From NCBI GenBank assembly GCA_018400515.1, contig JAGYMR010000120.1, positions 1 to 8,058 on the forward strand: a DNA stretch of 8,058 nucleotides, given 5' to 3'. Below, piece by piece: positions 7,388-8,058 of the stretch. Made by a program: the position numbers and the translations under genes. Origin of the DNA: Tangfeifania sp. (GTDB taxonomy: Bacteria > Bacteroidota > Bacteroidia > Bacteroidales > Prolixibacteraceae). The notes under the pieces are model-generated. The model searched no databases. It saw only the letters and a list, made by a program, of their open reading frames with translations, and was not told where the DNA came from. Positions within the stretch are counted from its first letter, which is position 1, and each line of letters starts with the position of its first letter.

Positions 7388-7537
7388 TCACCGCTCTCTT
7401 TCCCGGGTATGATCCATTTGCCATGGTACAATGAACTTTTCATTTCTCATGCCATACCTGACAATCCGATATTCATACCTGCTATAAGTCCATTGCCCTT
7501 CGGATTTGTTTTTCTTTTCTGCCTGTACCATCATCAT
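7388..7537 (-). CDS. Possible 49-residue small protein, unknown
   Basis: The longest of four short consecutive minus-strand ORFs. It starts with three ATG codons in a row (MMMVQAEKKNKSEGQW) and ends MDHTRERER. The composition is hydrophilic, with many aromatic and basic residues (YSRYEYRIVRYGM), and has no signal peptide or membrane segment. I do not recognise a family. Its ATG overlaps the stop of the preceding 26-codon ORF as TAATG, which would allow translational coupling. A terminator hairpin lies 115 bases after its stop. There is no Shine-Dalgarno site of its own. It may be a real small gene, a remnant, or chance. Confidence 0.2.
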   Translation of the reverse strand: MMMVQAEKKNKSEGQWTYSRYEYRIVRYGMRNEKFIVPWQMDHTRERER

Positions 7538-7773
7538 TAAAAATCATTACTTTTATAGTTCCTGTACCCAAACAGTCCCCGGAGATGTCCCGGGAACATT
7601 TTAAAGACGTCACCCATTACGCTGGAATAATATATACGGATAAGCACCCGAAATTGTTCATAAATCACCCTCCCTTTTTTTTCGGGATAAAGAAAAAACC
7701 TTCAAAAAGCGCATGATTAAAAGAATTTAAAAAGATTATTTTTCGAATTTTTTTTTCAACAATTCCCGAGAAC

Positions 7774-7827
7774 AACAGACTCCGGATCACTCCCATGGAT
7801 CCACCACATCTGTTCCTTTTGAAGGAA
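7774..7827. repeat. Cluster of inverted repeats
   Basis: An outer pair AACAGA (7774-7779) and TCTGTT (7809-7814) encloses an inner pair GGATC (7784-7788) and GATCC (7798-7802). Together they make a two-storey hairpin with a 4/6 internal loop and a 9-base terminal loop. It is directly followed by TTCCTT-TTG-AAGGAA (7813-7827), a 6-base-pair stem that shares two bases with the first. Neither runs into a T tract, so these are not ordinary terminators. Confidence 0.35.
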
Positions 7828-7872
7828 ATTCCTGATGTCTTTTTTACTATTAAGATTGTTAATCCTATTCTG

Positions 7873-7896
7873 AAAACCGGACTGCGCCCTCCGGCT
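7873..7896 (-). terminator. Weak terminator candidate of the right-edge gene
   Basis: On the minus strand CCGGA (7894-7890) pairs with TCCGG (7881-7877) around an 8-base loop and is followed by TTTT. Including a G-T pair, the stem can reach seven base pairs. It lies about 65 bases after the stop of the right-edge gene. The T run is short, so termination may be incomplete. Confidence 0.3.
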
Positions 7897-7959
7897 GAGA
7901 AGTCCTTCAGGCAGCAAAGCGTCGTAAGAGCGCCCCCGCTCAGTAATGGATGCTGCCCG

Positions 7960-8058
7960 TTAAAAAAGGAGGGTAATAGTGCCCTGCTGCCGGTGGCTTT
8001 TCCCCAGAAAATCGTTGTACCGGAGGACCCAGGTATAAACCCCTGCCGGAGCAAACTT
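7960..8058 (-). CDS. C-terminal end of a T9SS type B (gliding motility-associated) sorting-domain protein
   Basis: The last 32 codons plus stop of a minus-strand gene entering from the right edge. The translation contains PAGVYTWVLRYNDFLGK and ends GTITLLF before TAA. This fits the end of the CHU_C / TIGR04131 type B domain: a Pro-x-Gly-x-Tyr turn, an aromatic beta strand, a Gly-containing turn, and a final strand of the form G-x-[VI]-T-L-[LI]-x at the extreme C-terminus. Such domains send large, often repeat-rich surface or secreted proteins through the type IX secretion system. Here the last residue is Phe where Arg or Lys is more usual. The N-terminal and functional parts lie outside the window, so the activity of the cargo is unknown. 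It faces two PorP/SprF genes across the gap, which agrees with the assignment. A longer ORF in another frame over the same bases lacks any such pattern. Confidence 0.75.
   Translation of the reverse strand, partial: KFAPAGVYTWVLRYNDFLGKSHRQQGTITLLF

Larger units (their letters stand above)
7173..7959. other. 787-base gap without a recognised gene
   Basis: No convincing gene is seen on either strand. The stretch between 7665 and 7770 is strongly A/T-rich, with runs of eight T (7675-7682) and nine T (7748-7756). It contains a minus-strand terminator-like hairpin (7238-7273), a short AATC tandem repeat (7351-7364), a chain of very short minus-strand ORFs (7388-7714), a cluster of inverted repeats (7774-7827), and hairpins following the right-edge gene (7873-7896, 7928-7941). 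No clear plus-strand terminator for the upstream PorP/SprF gene is visible. Confidence 0.7.

Noticed and set aside
7173..7959. CRISPR array, tRNA or insertion-sequence remnant in the large gap
   Set aside because: No regularly spaced direct repeats, no cloverleaf-like sequence with a T-arm motif, and no transposase-like frame or long terminal inverted repeats were seen.
7665..8054. A 129-codon minus-strand ORF at the right edge
   Set aside because: It overlaps the type B C-terminal coding frame in another frame, has low-complexity composition and a Phe/Lys-rich tail from T-rich DNA, and shows no family pattern. The shorter frame ending at 7960 matches a known domain end.

Overview
The window suggests a member of the Bacteroidota, probably Bacteroidales-like, with close to 50% G+C. 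The evidence is two PorP/SprF-family proteins, the end of a type IX secretion (T9SS) type B C-terminal domain at the right edge, a UvrA of Bacteroidota character, and several exact matches to the phylum's promoter -7 element TAnnTTTG. No species can be named from the sequence.

Left part (1-4466): the 5' end of a sigma-70/ECF-type RNA polymerase sigma factor runs off the left edge on the minus strand. It diverges across a 159-base gap, which holds promoter-like elements for both directions, from a complete uvrA on the plus strand. UvrA is the damage-sensing ATPase of nucleotide excision repair. A MATE-family multidrug/Na+ antiporter gene follows on the minus strand, converging on uvrA with only 17 bases between the stop codons.

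Middle part (4467-7172): a plus-strand cluster starts opposite the MATE gene. It holds a small HEAT-repeat-like cytoplasmic protein, a divergent PorP/SprF paralogue 7 bases later, and a more typical PorP/SprF protein after an 83-base gap. PorP/SprF proteins are outer-membrane beta-barrel proteins of the T9SS and gliding apparatus. Specialised copies accompany secreted proteins with type B C-terminal domains.

Right part (7173-8058): a gap of 787 bases without a recognised gene separates the second PorP/SprF gene from the last 32 codons of a minus-strand gene. That gene ends like a gliding-motility-associated (CHU_C/type B) T9SS sorting domain. The gap contains a good minus-strand terminator hairpin far from any annotated gene, a chain of four very short minus-strand ORFs joined by start/stop overlaps, and a cluster of inverted repeats. 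The T9SS cargo gene and the two PorP/SprF genes converge on this gap, so they look like one secretion locus split into two transcription units.

The uvrA, MATE and sigma genes are ordinary chromosomal genes. The accessory interest lies in the HEAT/PorP/PorP cluster and the unexplained gap before the type B cargo gene. I found no CRISPR array, tRNA, rRNA, insertion sequence or phage gene.
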